41,853 nt of DNA from CAZBUH01 sp964495095 (lineage in GTDB: Bacteria; Bacillota; Clostridia; Oscillospirales; Oscillospiraceae). Location of the stretch: contig CAZBUH010000003.1 in assembly GCA_964495095.1 (NCBI GenBank), forward strand, positions 1 through 41,853, read 5' to 3'. The position numbers were made by a program, and so were the translations under genes. The notes below the pieces were generated by a model. That model ran no database searches and was not told the DNA's origin. It saw only the letters and a program-made list of their open reading frames with translations. Below, piece after piece: positions 14,493 through 23,900 of this stretch. Each line of letters begins with the position of its first letter. The first letter of the stretch is position 1.

Positions 14493-16853
14493 ATGGCAAA
14501 AGCAAAAACCAATCTTGTTATAGTGGAATCACCGGCAAAAGCAAAGACTATAGGGAAATATCTGGGAAATGGCTATAAGGTAACGGCTTCCATGGGACAT
14601 CTGCGGGATTTGCCCAAGAGCACCATGGGAGTGGATATAGAGCACGGATTTATCCCTGATTACCGCCCCGTAAAGGGCAGGGAGGACACCATCGCGGAGC
14701 TGGAGAGGGAAGCGAAAAACAGCGAAAAGGTATACCTCGCAACCGACCCTGACCGTGAGGGAGAGGCCATATCCTGGCACTTAAAGGAGCTTTTGAAATT
14801 AACGGACGACAACACCTATAGGGTGACCTTCAACGAAATTACAAAAAAGGTGGTGCAGGAGAGCATCCAGCATCCCCGGGCAATAGACCAGAACCTGGTG
14901 GACGCCCAGCAGGCGAGGCGCATACTGGACAGGGTGGTGGGCTATAAGCTCAGTCCTCTGCTCTGGAGGAAAATACGCCGCGGCCTGTCGGCGGGCCGCG
15001 TCCAATCGGTGGCCACAAGAATGGTGGTGGACCGGGAAGAGGAGATACGCGCGTTTACACCGGAGGAATACTGGACTCTCGACGCGGTGCTCAGCAGAAC
15101 CCAGGGCGCCGGCGGGTTTACCGCCAGATATTACGGACCCGGGGATAAAAAGGGCGAGCTCCGCAGCAAGGAGGAAGTGGACAATGTGGTGTCCGCTGTG
15201 AAAGCGGAGCCCTTTATAATAAACGCCGTGAAGCGGACGGATAAACAGAAGTCCCCGGCACCCCCTTTTATAACCTCCACACTTCAGCAGGAGGCGTCGA
15301 GAAAGCTCGGCATGACGCCGCGGCGCACCATGTCCATAGCCCAGCAGCTCTATGAGGGCGTCGATGTGAAGGGCAGAGGCACCACCGGCCTTATAACATA
15401 CATGAGAACAGACTCCCTGAGAATTTCCGACGTTGCCCTTGCCGCGGCCAAGGAGCTTATAGTTTCAAGATTCGGTGACAGCTATTATTACGGGAAATAC
15501 AGGACCTTCAAGACAAAAAGCGGCGCCCAGGACGCCCATGAGGCCATACGGCCCAGCGATGCTGCTATTACGCCGGAGGAGATAAAAGGCTCCGTTACAA
15601 ACGACCAGTACAGGCTTTACCGCCTTATCTGGGGCCGTTTCGTGGCAAGCCAAATGGCAAACGCCGTATATGACAGCGTGACAATAGACGTGCGTTCCGC
15701 CGGATATCAGTTCAGGGCGGTAAACCAGGCCCTGAAATTCGCCGGCTTTACGGCGGTTTATGAGGAGAGCCTTGACGAGGAGAGCGAGGAGAAATATTCG
15801 CCCCTGCCGGATATAAAGGAGGGGGAGAGCGTCTCCCTTAAAGATATAAAGACAGAGCAGAAATTCACCCAGCCCCCGTCCCGGTACACCGAGGCGAGCC
15901 TTATCAGGGCCATGGAGGAGACGGGAGTGGGAAGGCCAAGCACCTATGCGCCTACAGTGTCCACCATACTGGACAGGGAGTATGTGGTGAAGGAGGGCAA
16001 GACGCTCCGGCCGACGCCTCTGGGCGAAGTGGTGACGAAGCTTATGAAGGAGCGCTTCCAGGACATAGTGGATCTTGGCTTTACCGCCAGGATGGAGGAG
16101 AGCCTGGACAGCGTTGAAAAGGGCCAGCGCCAGTGGCAGAGCCTCCTTGCGGATTTCTACTCCGGCTTTGAAAAATCACTGGACGACACCGAAAAGGCCC
16201 TGGAGGGAGAACACATAAAGGTGCCTGACGAGGTGTCGGACGAGGTCTGCGACGTGTGCGGAAGGCAGCTTGTTGTGAAAACGGGCCGTTTCGGCCGATT
16301 CCTGGCCTGCCCCGGATATCCGGAGTGCACCTTTACAAAGCCCATCGTGGTGGAAATGCCGGGCAAATGCCCCAGGTGCGGCAGCAGGATATTAAAGCGC
16401 ACCTCCAAGCGGGGCTACGCATATTACGCCTGCGAAAAGGGCGCGGCCTGCGGCTTTATGACCTGGGATGTGCCGGTAAAGGATAATTGCCCGGTATGCG
16501 GCAAGACCATGTTTAAGAAGTCCGGCAGGGGCTTTAAAAAGCCCTTCTGCATAAATGAGGAGTGCCCCAATTTCCTGCCTGAGGACCAGCGCGGATATAA
16601 GAAAAAGACAGCGTCGGAGGAAGCGCCGGCGGAGGCTTCCGGCGAAAAAACGGCGGAAAAGAAGAAAAAGACCTCCGCGAAAACGGCGGCGGCGAAAAAG
16701 ACCGGGGCGGCCTCCGCAAAAAAGCCTGCGGCGAAAAAAACCGCCGCAAAAAAGACGGCCTCAAAGACAGCGGACGCCGAAAAGGTGACCGAAAAGACCG
16801 GAGCTAAAAAGACTGCCTCCAAAACCGCCGGGAAAGCGGTGGACGCGGAATGA
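14493..16853 (+). CDS. topA: DNA topoisomerase I with Lys/Ala-rich C-terminal tail
   Basis: Type IA topoisomerase that relaxes negative supercoils; 786 residues. The Toprim domain starts at LVIVESPAKAKTIGKYLG and contains the acidic DPDREGEA (residues 85-92). The active-site tyrosine is Tyr303 in GLITYMRTDSLR. Three Cys4 zinc-ribbon repeats follow (CDVCG...CPGYPEC, CPRCG...CEKGAAC, CPVCG...CINEEC; about residues 584-690). The last 84 residues (703-786) are a low-complexity Lys/Ala/Thr tail with AAKKT- and ASKTA-type repeats, like histone H1 or the basic tails of actinobacterial TopA. The start has AAGGAG upstream. The stop overlaps trmFO by 4 nt (ATGA). Confidence 0.95.
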   Translation: MAKAKTNLVIVESPAKAKTIGKYLGNGYKVTASMGHLRDLPKSTMGVDIEHGFIPDYRPVKGREDTIAELEREAKNSEKVYLATDPDREGEAISWHLKELLKLTDDNTYRVTFNEITKKVVQESIQHPRAIDQNLVDAQQARRILDRVVGYKLSPLLWRKIRRGLSAGRVQSVATRMVVDREEEIRAFTPEEYWTLDAVLSRTQGAGGFTARYYGPGDKKGELRSKEEVDNVVSAVKAEPFIINAVKRTDKQKSPAPPFITSTLQQEASRKLGMTPRRTMSIAQQLYEGVDVKGRGTTGLITYMRTDSLRISDVALAAAKELIVSRFGDSYYYGKYRTFKTKSGAQDAHEAIRPSDAAITPEEIKGSVTNDQYRLYRLIWGRFVASQMANAVYDSVTIDVRSAGYQFRAVNQALKFAGFTAVYEESLDEESEEKYSPLPDIKEGESVSLKDIKTEQKFTQPPSRYTEASLIRAMEETGVGRPSTYAPTVSTILDREYVVKEGKTLRPTPLGEVVTKLMKERFQDIVDLGFTARMEESLDSVEKGQRQWQSLLADFYSGFEKSLDDTEKALEGEHIKVPDEVSDEVCDVCGRQLVVKTGRFGRFLACPGYPECTFTKPIVVEMPGKCPRCGSRILKRTSKRGYAYYACEKGAACGFMTWDVPVKDNCPVCGKTMFKKSGRGFKKPFCINEECPNFLPEDQRGYKKKTASEEAPAEASGEKTAEKKKKTSAKTAAAKKTGAASAKKPAAKKTAAKKTASKTADAEKVTEKTGAKKTASKTAGKAVDAE

Positions 16854-18142
16854 CGGTAACTGTTGTGGGCGCGGGTCTCGCGGGCTGCGAGGCCGCCTGG
16901 CAGATGGCCCGGAGGGGTATCTCCGTGGAGCTTATAGAGATGAGGCCGGAAAAAACTACGCCGGCCCACTCCACCGGGAATTTCGCGGAGCTTGTCTGTT
17001 CAAACTCGCTGCGCAGCGACGAGCTGAGCAACGCGGTGGGGCTTTTGAAAGCGGAGATGCGGCTTTTGGGCAGCGTCATAATGGAGTGCGCCGACGAAAA
17101 CAAGGTCCCGGCCGGCGGCGCCCTCGCTGTGGACAGGGAGGCTTTCTCAAGGGCTGTCACGGATAAAATAAGGAGCCACCCGGGAATACGGGTTGCGGAA
17201 AGAGAGTGCACCGATATCCCTGAGGGGCGCGTAATAATAGCCTCCGGCCCTCTCACCTCCGACGCGTTGGCGGAGGAAATAGGCCAAAAGTGCGGCGGGG
17301 AATTTCTGAATTTCTATGACGCGGCCGCTCCCATAGTAGCCTTTGACAGCATCGATATGGAAAAGGCCTGGTTTGCCTCACGGTACGGTAAGGGCACCGC
17401 GGACTACATAAACTGTTCCCTTACGGAGGAGGAATACAGGGCCTTCCACAGGGAGCTTGCGTCTGCGGAGCAGGCAAATGTCCACGGCTTTGAGGACAGC
17501 GGCGTTTTTGAGGGCTGTATGCCGATAGAGGTAATGGCCCGCAGAGGCTATGACACCATGCGCTACGGGCCGCTTAAGCCCAAGGGTCTGCCGGACCCGA
17601 AAACCGGGCGGGAGCCATATGCCGTGGTTCAGCTCAGAAAGGATAACGCCGCCGGGACGATGTATAATATCGTGGGCTTTCAGACCCATCTGAAATTCCC
17701 GGAGCAGCGCCGGGTATTCGGGATGATACCGGCCCTGAAAAACGCGGAATTTCTCAGATACGGCGTTATGCACAGGAACACCTATCTCAACTCACCAAAG
17801 CTTTTGGACAGGTACTACCGGCTTGTGTCGGAGCCGCGGATATCCTTCGCCGGGCAGATGACGGGAGTCGAGGGCTATGTGGAGTCGGCGGCGTCCGGGC
17901 TCCTGGCCGGGGTGGAGACGGCCCGGGAGCTTTTGGGCGATAAGCCGGCGGATTTTCCCAGGATCACCGCCATAGGCGCGCTGGCGCTCTATGTGAGCGA
18001 CAGGACGGTGACGGATTTCCAGCCTATGAATATAAATTTTGGAATTATCGAGCCTTTGGGATATAAAGTGAAAGGGAAGCGGAACAAAAACGCTGAGATA
18101 TCGTCCCGTTCTCTGGAGTACGTGAAGGAGTGGTTAAAATAA
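16850..18142 (+). CDS. trmFO: Folate-dependent tRNA m5U54 methyltransferase TrmFO
   Basis: FAD-dependent enzyme of 430 residues that uses methylenetetrahydrofolate to make 5-methyluridine at position 54 of tRNA. The FAD-binding Rossmann motif VVGAGLAGCEAA is at residues 5-16. The family signature HSTGNFAELVCSNSLRSDEL contains Cys50, and the second conserved cysteine lies in VFEGCMPIEVMARRG. The C-terminal part has TGVEGYVESAASGLLAG and FQPMNINFGI, both very typical. It overlaps topA by 4 nt, the usual dprA-topA-trmFO order. xerC, hslVU and codY, which follow in Bacillus, are absent; plsX comes next. Confidence 0.96.
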   Translation: MTVTVVGAGLAGCEAAWQMARRGISVELIEMRPEKTTPAHSTGNFAELVCSNSLRSDELSNAVGLLKAEMRLLGSVIMECADENKVPAGGALAVDREAFSRAVTDKIRSHPGIRVAERECTDIPEGRVIIASGPLTSDALAEEIGQKCGGEFLNFYDAAAPIVAFDSIDMEKAWFASRYGKGTADYINCSLTEEEYRAFHRELASAEQANVHGFEDSGVFEGCMPIEVMARRGYDTMRYGPLKPKGLPDPKTGREPYAVVQLRKDNAAGTMYNIVGFQTHLKFPEQRRVFGMIPALKNAEFLRYGVMHRNTYLNSPKLLDRYYRLVSEPRISFAGQMTGVEGYVESAASGLLAGVETARELLGDKPADFPRITAIGALALYVSDRTVTDFQPMNINFGIIEPLGYKVKGKRNKNAEISSRSLEYVKEWLK

Positions 18143-19173
18143 AGATAATCGTTGACGCCATGGGCGGCGATAACGCCCCTTTGGAAATAGTTAAGGGCGC
18201 GGTGGAGGCCGCTCAGAAGCTTAATATCGACGTTATACTCACCGGCAGGGGCGACGCGGTGCTGGACGCCATACAGAAGCTGGGTATGAGCGATCTGCCC
18301 AAGGGCGTCGAGATAGCCCACGCCTCGGAGGTTATAACCATGGAGGACGACCCGGCTCTCGCAGTGCGGCAGAAGAAGGATTCCTCCATGACGGTGGCTC
18401 TCAGCATGCTCCGGGACGGCATGGGGGACGCGGCGGTTTCCGCAGGCAGCACAGGGGCGCTCCTTTCCGGGGCCACGCTTGTGGTAAAACGTATAAAGGG
18501 CATCCGGCGGGCTGCCCTGGCGCCGTATATCCCCAACGGAGGCGGCGGGATGCTCGTTATAGACGCCGGGGCCAACAGCGAGTGCACGGCGGAATATCTC
18601 CTTCAGTTCGGGTATATGGCCTCCTTTTACGCAAAAAGCCTGCTGAATATTGAAAAGCCCAGAGTCGGCCTTCTCAATATAGGGGCCGAGCCCTCCAAGG
18701 GTACGGAGCTTCAAAAATCCGCCTACGGGCTTTTTACTAAAGCGGCGGAGACCGGAAGGATAAATTTCGTCGGCAACGTGGAGGCGCGGGAGGCTGTTAT
18801 GGGCGGCTGCGACGTGCTGGTGTCCGACGGATTTTCCGGGAACGTGTTTTTAAAATCTGTGGAGGGCACGGCGCTGTTCCTGTCCGGAGAGCTGAAAAAG
18901 ATGTTCACGAAAAATTCCGGCACGAAGCTGGGGGCTCTGCTCTGCAAAAGCGGCATAGAGGATTTTAAAAAGAGGATGGATTACGCGGAATACGGCGGTA
19001 CGGCCCTGCTAGGGATAACAAAGCCGGTTATAAAGGCCCACGGCTCGTCTGACGCCAGGGCTATATACAACGCCATCCGCCAGGCGGTAAACACCGTAAA
19101 CGCGGGCGTTGTCCAGGGTATACAGGATAATATAGAGTATATGAAAATAGACGGGCAGGGGGCTGCGGAATGA
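18130..19173 (+). CDS. plsX: Phosphate acyltransferase PlsX
   Basis: Converts acyl-ACP to acyl-phosphate, the substrate of PlsY in phospholipid synthesis; a peripheral membrane enzyme. The 347-residue protein has the family start KIIVDAMGGDNAPLEIVKGAV and the motifs ISAGSTGALL-like VSAGSTGALLSGAT, VIDAGANSECTAEYLLQFG, LLNIGAEPSKG and LVSDGFSGNVFLKSVEG. The listed start is GTG 18130, which overlaps the 3' end of trmFO by 13 nt and has GGAG at 18115-18118. Most PlsX proteins start at the equivalent of codon 4, which here is ATA (18139), 8 nt after a GGAG. The stop overlaps rnc by 4 nt. Confidence 0.93.
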   Translation: MVKIKIIVDAMGGDNAPLEIVKGAVEAAQKLNIDVILTGRGDAVLDAIQKLGMSDLPKGVEIAHASEVITMEDDPALAVRQKKDSSMTVALSMLRDGMGDAAVSAGSTGALLSGATLVVKRIKGIRRAALAPYIPNGGGGMLVIDAGANSECTAEYLLQFGYMASFYAKSLLNIEKPRVGLLNIGAEPSKGTELQKSAYGLFTKAAETGRINFVGNVEAREAVMGGCDVLVSDGFSGNVFLKSVEGTALFLSGELKKMFTKNSGTKLGALLCKSGIEDFKKRMDYAEYGGTALLGITKPVIKAHGSSDARAIYNAIRQAVNTVNAGVVQGIQDNIEYMKIDGQGAAE

Positions 19174-19841
19174 AAGAGCTTGAGGAAAAGCTTGGGTATG
19201 AGTTTAAAAACCTGGAGCTTCTGCAGACGGCCCTTACCCACAGCTCCTATGCCAACGAAAACCGCCATAGCGGCGCCGTCTGCAACGAGCGGCTGGAATT
19301 TCTGGGAGATTCCGTCCTGGGGATGACGGTGGCGGATTACCTCTACAGGCAGCACGGCAGTATGAGCGAGGGCCAGATGACGAGAATGCGGGCGGAGCTT
19401 GTCTGCGAACAGAGCCTTGTAAATGTGGCAGAGAAGATAGCCCTGGGCGAGTACCTGCGTCTTGGAAAGGGCGAGGAGCTGGGCGGGGGACGCCACAGAA
19501 AGTCCATAATCGCCGACGCGGTGGAGGCTGTCATTGCGGCGGTCTACCTTGACGGCGGCCAGGAAAAGGCCGCGGGGATTATATATAAATTCATACTCGG
19601 GCCTATGGGCGGCGAGATTTTGGAAAACCACGACTATAAAACGGCCCTGCAGGAGCGCGTACAGCGGATGGACGGAAAGTGCCTCCACTATGAGCTTACA
19701 GGCGAGAGCGGGCCGGACCATATGAAGATGTTCACCGTGGAGGTAATGCTCAACGACAAGGTGCTGGCCTCCGGAACGGGACACACCAAGAAGGCCGCGG
19801 AGCAGGCTGCGGCGAAAAACGCCATGGAGGGTATGAAATGA
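19170..19841 (+). CDS. rnc: Ribonuclease III
   Basis: Double-strand-specific endoribonuclease of 223 residues that processes rRNA precursors and structured mRNAs. The catalytic signature NERLEFLGDSVLG (from residue 39) is intact, and the second acidic cluster is in DAVEAVIAAVYLDGG. A C-terminal double-stranded RNA-binding domain runs from DYKTALQERVQR to the AEQAAAKNAMEGM end. It overlaps plsX by 4 nt (ATGA) and the radical SAM gene by 4 nt. The gene for acyl carrier protein, which sits between plsX and rnc in many Firmicutes, is missing here. Confidence 0.96.
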   Translation: MKELEEKLGYEFKNLELLQTALTHSSYANENRHSGAVCNERLEFLGDSVLGMTVADYLYRQHGSMSEGQMTRMRAELVCEQSLVNVAEKIALGEYLRLGKGEELGGGRHRKSIIADAVEAVIAAVYLDGGQEKAAGIIYKFILGPMGGEILENHDYKTALQERVQRMDGKCLHYELTGESGPDHMKMFTVEVMLNDKVLASGTGHTKKAAEQAAAKNAMEGMK

Positions 19842-20842
19842 CTCCTAGACGGCGCATAGTCCCAATCTTTGTACCGCATCTGGGCTGCCCCAACGACTGT
19901 GTTTTCTGCAATCAGAAGCGCATATCGGGGAGTATTGTGCCCGCTGACGGGGACACTGTGCGGGAAATAATGACGGAGGCCATGAAAACCATGCCCGCAG
20001 ACCGGCCCTGCGAGGCGGCTTTTTATGGCGGGAGCTTTACGGCAATACCGGCGGAGGAGCAGGAGGAGCTTCTCGGCGCGGTATTGCCGTTTCTGCGGCC
20101 TGGGGACGGAATAAGGCTGTCCACGCGCCCGGACTGCATTGACAATCAGGTGGTGGAGCGGCTTCAAAAATACGGCGTTACTACCGTGGAGCTTGGAACA
20201 CAGTCGATGGACGACCAGGTGCTCATAATGGCGGGCCGGGGCCACACGGCGGAGGACACTGTACGGGCCGCGAAAATGGTAAAGGACGGCGGCTTTGAGC
20301 TTATAGTACAGATGATGACCGGCCTTCCGGGGGACACCTGGGAAAAATCGGTGGAGACGGCAAAAAAGATATGCAGGCTGCACCCGGACGGGGTGCGTAT
20401 ATACCCCACGGTGATAATCCGTGACACGGCTCTTTACGATATGTGGCGGGACGGCCGGTATAAGGAGCACACGGTGGATGAGGCAGTGGAGCTGTGCGCG
20501 TGCCTTGCGGATATTTTTGAAAACGCCGGTATACCTATAATCCGCCTGGGGCTTAACCCGACGGAGGAGCTGTCCGGCGGCTCCGCCGCAGGCGGCGCTT
20601 ACCATCCGGCGCTGGGCGAGCTTGTGTATTCAAGGCGGTATCTGAACAGGGCCAGGGAGCTTTTAAATGCGGAAAAGCCGGAGATATCCGTGAGCCTTGG
20701 GGTAAATAAAAGGCGGGTATCCATGCTGGTTGGCCAGAAAAGGCGGAATATTGAGGCGCTTAAGTCGGAATTCAGGCTTAAGGAGATAAAAGTGGTGCCC
20801 ATGGATATACCGGAGGGGAAGATAGTCGTAGCGGGCAAATAA
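19838..20842 (+). CDS. Radical SAM protein of the Elp3-like type found beside smc
   Basis: Radical SAM enzyme of 334 residues. The iron-sulfur motif is Cys17-x3-Cys21-x2-Cys24 in PHLGCPNDCVFCNQKRISG. Further typical stretches are EAAFYGGSFTAIP, IRLSTRPDCIDN, VTTVELGTQSMDDQVL and GLPGDTWEKSVETAKK. This resembles the N-terminal catalytic part of Elp3/COG1243 without the acetyltransferase domain. In clostridia such genes sit between rnc and smc, as here. The substrate is unknown; tRNA modification is a reasonable guess from the family and from the RNA-related neighbours. It overlaps rnc by 4 nt, and a 70-nt gap follows before smc. Confidence 0.88.
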   Translation: MTPRRRIVPIFVPHLGCPNDCVFCNQKRISGSIVPADGDTVREIMTEAMKTMPADRPCEAAFYGGSFTAIPAEEQEELLGAVLPFLRPGDGIRLSTRPDCIDNQVVERLQKYGVTTVELGTQSMDDQVLIMAGRGHTAEDTVRAAKMVKDGGFELIVQMMTGLPGDTWEKSVETAKKICRLHPDGVRIYPTVIIRDTALYDMWRDGRYKEHTVDEAVELCACLADIFENAGIPIIRLGLNPTEELSGGSAAGGAYHPALGELVYSRRYLNRARELLNAEKPEISVSLGVNKRRVSMLVGQKRRNIEALKSEFRLKEIKVVPMDIPEGKIVVAGK

Positions 20843-20853
20843 CAGTTGTAAAA

Positions 20854-20881
20854 TTTATTTTATTGGTTTATACTGTATAAT
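20854..20881 (+). promoter_or_regulatory. Possible promoter of smc
   Basis: The 70-nt gap before smc is AT-rich and holds a perfect TATAAT (20876-20881) with only a weak -35 (TTTATT, 20854-20859, 16-nt spacer). It suggests an internal promoter within the long block. Confidence 0.3.
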
Positions 20882-20912
20882 GTATTTTTATTAGGAATAA
20901 GGGGCGTATGTT

Positions 20913-23900
20913 GTGTATCTTAAGGCGCTGGAAATTCAGGGCTTCAAGTCCTTTCCTGAAAAAACACGTCTTACATTTGAAAAACCCGTAACGGCCATAG
21001 TCGGGCCTAACGGGAGCGGGAAATCCAATATTTCCGACGCTCTCCGCTGGGTCATGGGCGAGCAGAGCTCAAAGGCGCTCAGAGGCGGAAAAATGGAGGA
21101 CGTTATATTCGGCGGCACCGAAAGACGGAAGCAGCTCGGCTTTGCCGAGGTGACGCTGGTGGTGGATAATTCCAGCGGCGTGTTCAGCGTGGAGGAAAAC
21201 GAGGTCGCCATTACCAGAAGGTACTACAGGAGCGGCGAGAGCGAATATTACATAAACAGGGAGAACGTGCGCCTTAAGGATGTAAATGAGCTGCTTATGG
21301 ATACCGGCCTTGGCAAAGAGGGCTACAGCATAATCGGGCAGGGCAGGATCGACGAAATACTCTCGGCCAAGAGCACAGACCGCCGGGAGATATTTGAGGA
21401 GGCGGCGGGGATATCACGCTACCGCCACCGGAAGGAGGAGTCGGAGCGGAAGCTGGAGCACACCGACGAAAACCTTCTGCGTGTAAACGATAAGATAGCC
21501 GAGCTGGAGCTTCAGGTGGAGCCTTTGCGCACTCAGGCGGAGACGGCTAAAAAGTATCTTATACTCCGGGATGAAATGCGCGATATGGAGATATCTGTCT
21601 GGATGGAGAATCTGGACAGGCTGGCAAAGGACTCGGAAAAGCTTCAGCAGGACTGGGACAGCGCCAGAGAAAGCCTGGATAAGGCCCGCCGGGAGCTGGA
21701 CGAGCTGTATAAAAGCTCAGAGGAATTTGCCGAAAAAATGCACGGCAAAGACGTTGAAGCCGAAAGTGTGCGGGAGGAGATTTCCGCCCTTGAGGGCAAA
21801 AGCGCGGAGCTGGACAGCGCGGCGGCGGTTTTGAAGGCAAATTTGCAGCACAATATAGAGAGCGCCGCCCGGGTTAAGGAGGGCCTTGCCCAGCAGGAGG
21901 ACAGGGAGAGCGGAATATCCGCCCAGATTGTCCAGCGTGAGGAGCGCATGGGTGAGATCGACGGCAGCATGGCAAAACTGAGCGAAAAAGCCGCAGGCTG
22001 CGCTGAGGAGCTGGAGGCCATAACCGGCGAAGCGGGCGAGGCCGCGAAAGAGCTGGCCGGGTATATGAGAGAGGAAAACGAAACGGCCGAGCGCCTTTCT
22101 GCGGCGAAAGGGCAGCTTTCGGCCCTGGCCTCGGCGGCTCAGGAGTTATCAGACCGGGAGGGCTCCTCCGCCGCGGATATCTCAAAAATGACAGACAGGC
22201 TGGCGGAGGCCAGGTCAGATGCCGAAAAAAATACAGCGGAGCTTAAAGAGGCCGATGACGCCGCAAAGTCCGCCGCCAATATGGTCGCGGGCTATAAAAT
22301 GCGTGTTGAGAGCCGCCGGAAAAAGGCCGGTGAGCTTGAGGACAAAAACATGCGGCTCACAATGGAAAGAAACGCGCTCATATCCCGGATAAACCTGCTG
22401 GCCGAGATGGAAAAGGAGTATCAGGGCTATTCAAGAGCCGTAAAGACCGTGATGCAGGACGCGGAACGGGGAGTGCTTAAGCATATCCACGGCACTGTGG
22501 GCGCAAATATCCGTGTGGAGGATAAATACGCCTTGGCCGTTGAGACGGCTCTCGGCGGCGCCATGCAGAACATAATAGTGTCCTCTGAGGAGGACGGCAA
22601 GGCCGCCATAAATATGCTCAAGCGCCGGGACGCCGGCAGGGCGACATTTTTGCCTATGACCTCCGTTAAGGGCAGCGTCTTAAACGAGCGGGGCCTTCAG
22701 AACGAGGAGGGCTTTTTCGGCATAGCCTCGGAGCTTGTAAAATTCGACGAGTGCTACAGAGGCATATATACGAGCCTTCTCGGCCGGACGGCGGTAGTCG
22801 AGGACATGGACTGCGCTATACGCATATCCCGCAGATTCGGCAGCCGCTTCCGTATTGTGACACTTGACGGGCAGATAATCAATTCCGGGGGCTCTATGAC
22901 AGGCGGCAGCGCATCGAAAAACACCGGCATACTGTCCAGGGCAAACGAGCTTAAGCGCCTGGAATCCGGCCGTGAATCTATGGATGCGGACTGCGAAAAG
23001 GCGAAAAAAGAGCTTGAAAGCGTAAACCGTGAGCTTAGCGCGGCTGAATACGAGCTGGAGACAGCCTCCGGCGAGATGCGCGAGGCTGAGGATAAGGTGC
23101 TGCGGCTCCAGGCCGCGGCGGAGCACCATAAGGCACTTATTGAGGCGATGGAGGGAAATCTCCGGGATTTGCGGGAGGACTCCAAAGGCGTGCGGGAAAA
23201 GCTGGAGCAGAACGGTATTGAGATAGAAAACACCAGAAAGGACATCACTGTTCTCCGGAAAAAGGCGGAGGCTATACAGGGCAGGATTGAGGCCGCGTCC
23301 CAGGGGCAGGAGCAGCTTACCCAAAAACGGGAGGACGTAATGACGCGTCTTTCGGAGATAAGGGCGGAGCGGGCTTCCCTTGAGGCGGAACGGGCCGCGA
23401 TAGAGCAGGCGAAAAGCGAGCTTCTGCAGCTTAGGGCCAGCCTTTCCGGAGGCAGGGAGCAGCAGCTTCAGATGCTGGAGGAGCTTGCCCGGCAGAATGA
23501 GGACATAGAGGCGGAGCTTCACGCCCGGGAGCTTGAAACGGGCAGGATAGCCGGTGAAATAGCGGATAAAAAGCAGCGGCTTTCGGAAATTTCCGCTGAA
23601 AAGCTGGAAATAGAGGCTCAGCGCACAAGGCGTGATAAGGAGACGCAGGAGAAGAATAACACCCTTCTTCAGTGGGAGCGGGAGTGCTCGCGCTTAGAGC
23701 AGAAAAAATTGGCGGCCGGTATGGAGGAAAAGCAGCTTGCGGACAAGCTGTGGGATAATTATGAGCTTACCCGCACAATGGCCCAGGAGGCCAGGCATCC
23801 GGTGGAGAATATGCAGGAGGCCGCAAGGCGCATCGGCGAATTGAAGCGGGAGATAGGGAAGCTCGGAAATCCCAATATCGGCGCTATCGACGAGTTTGAG

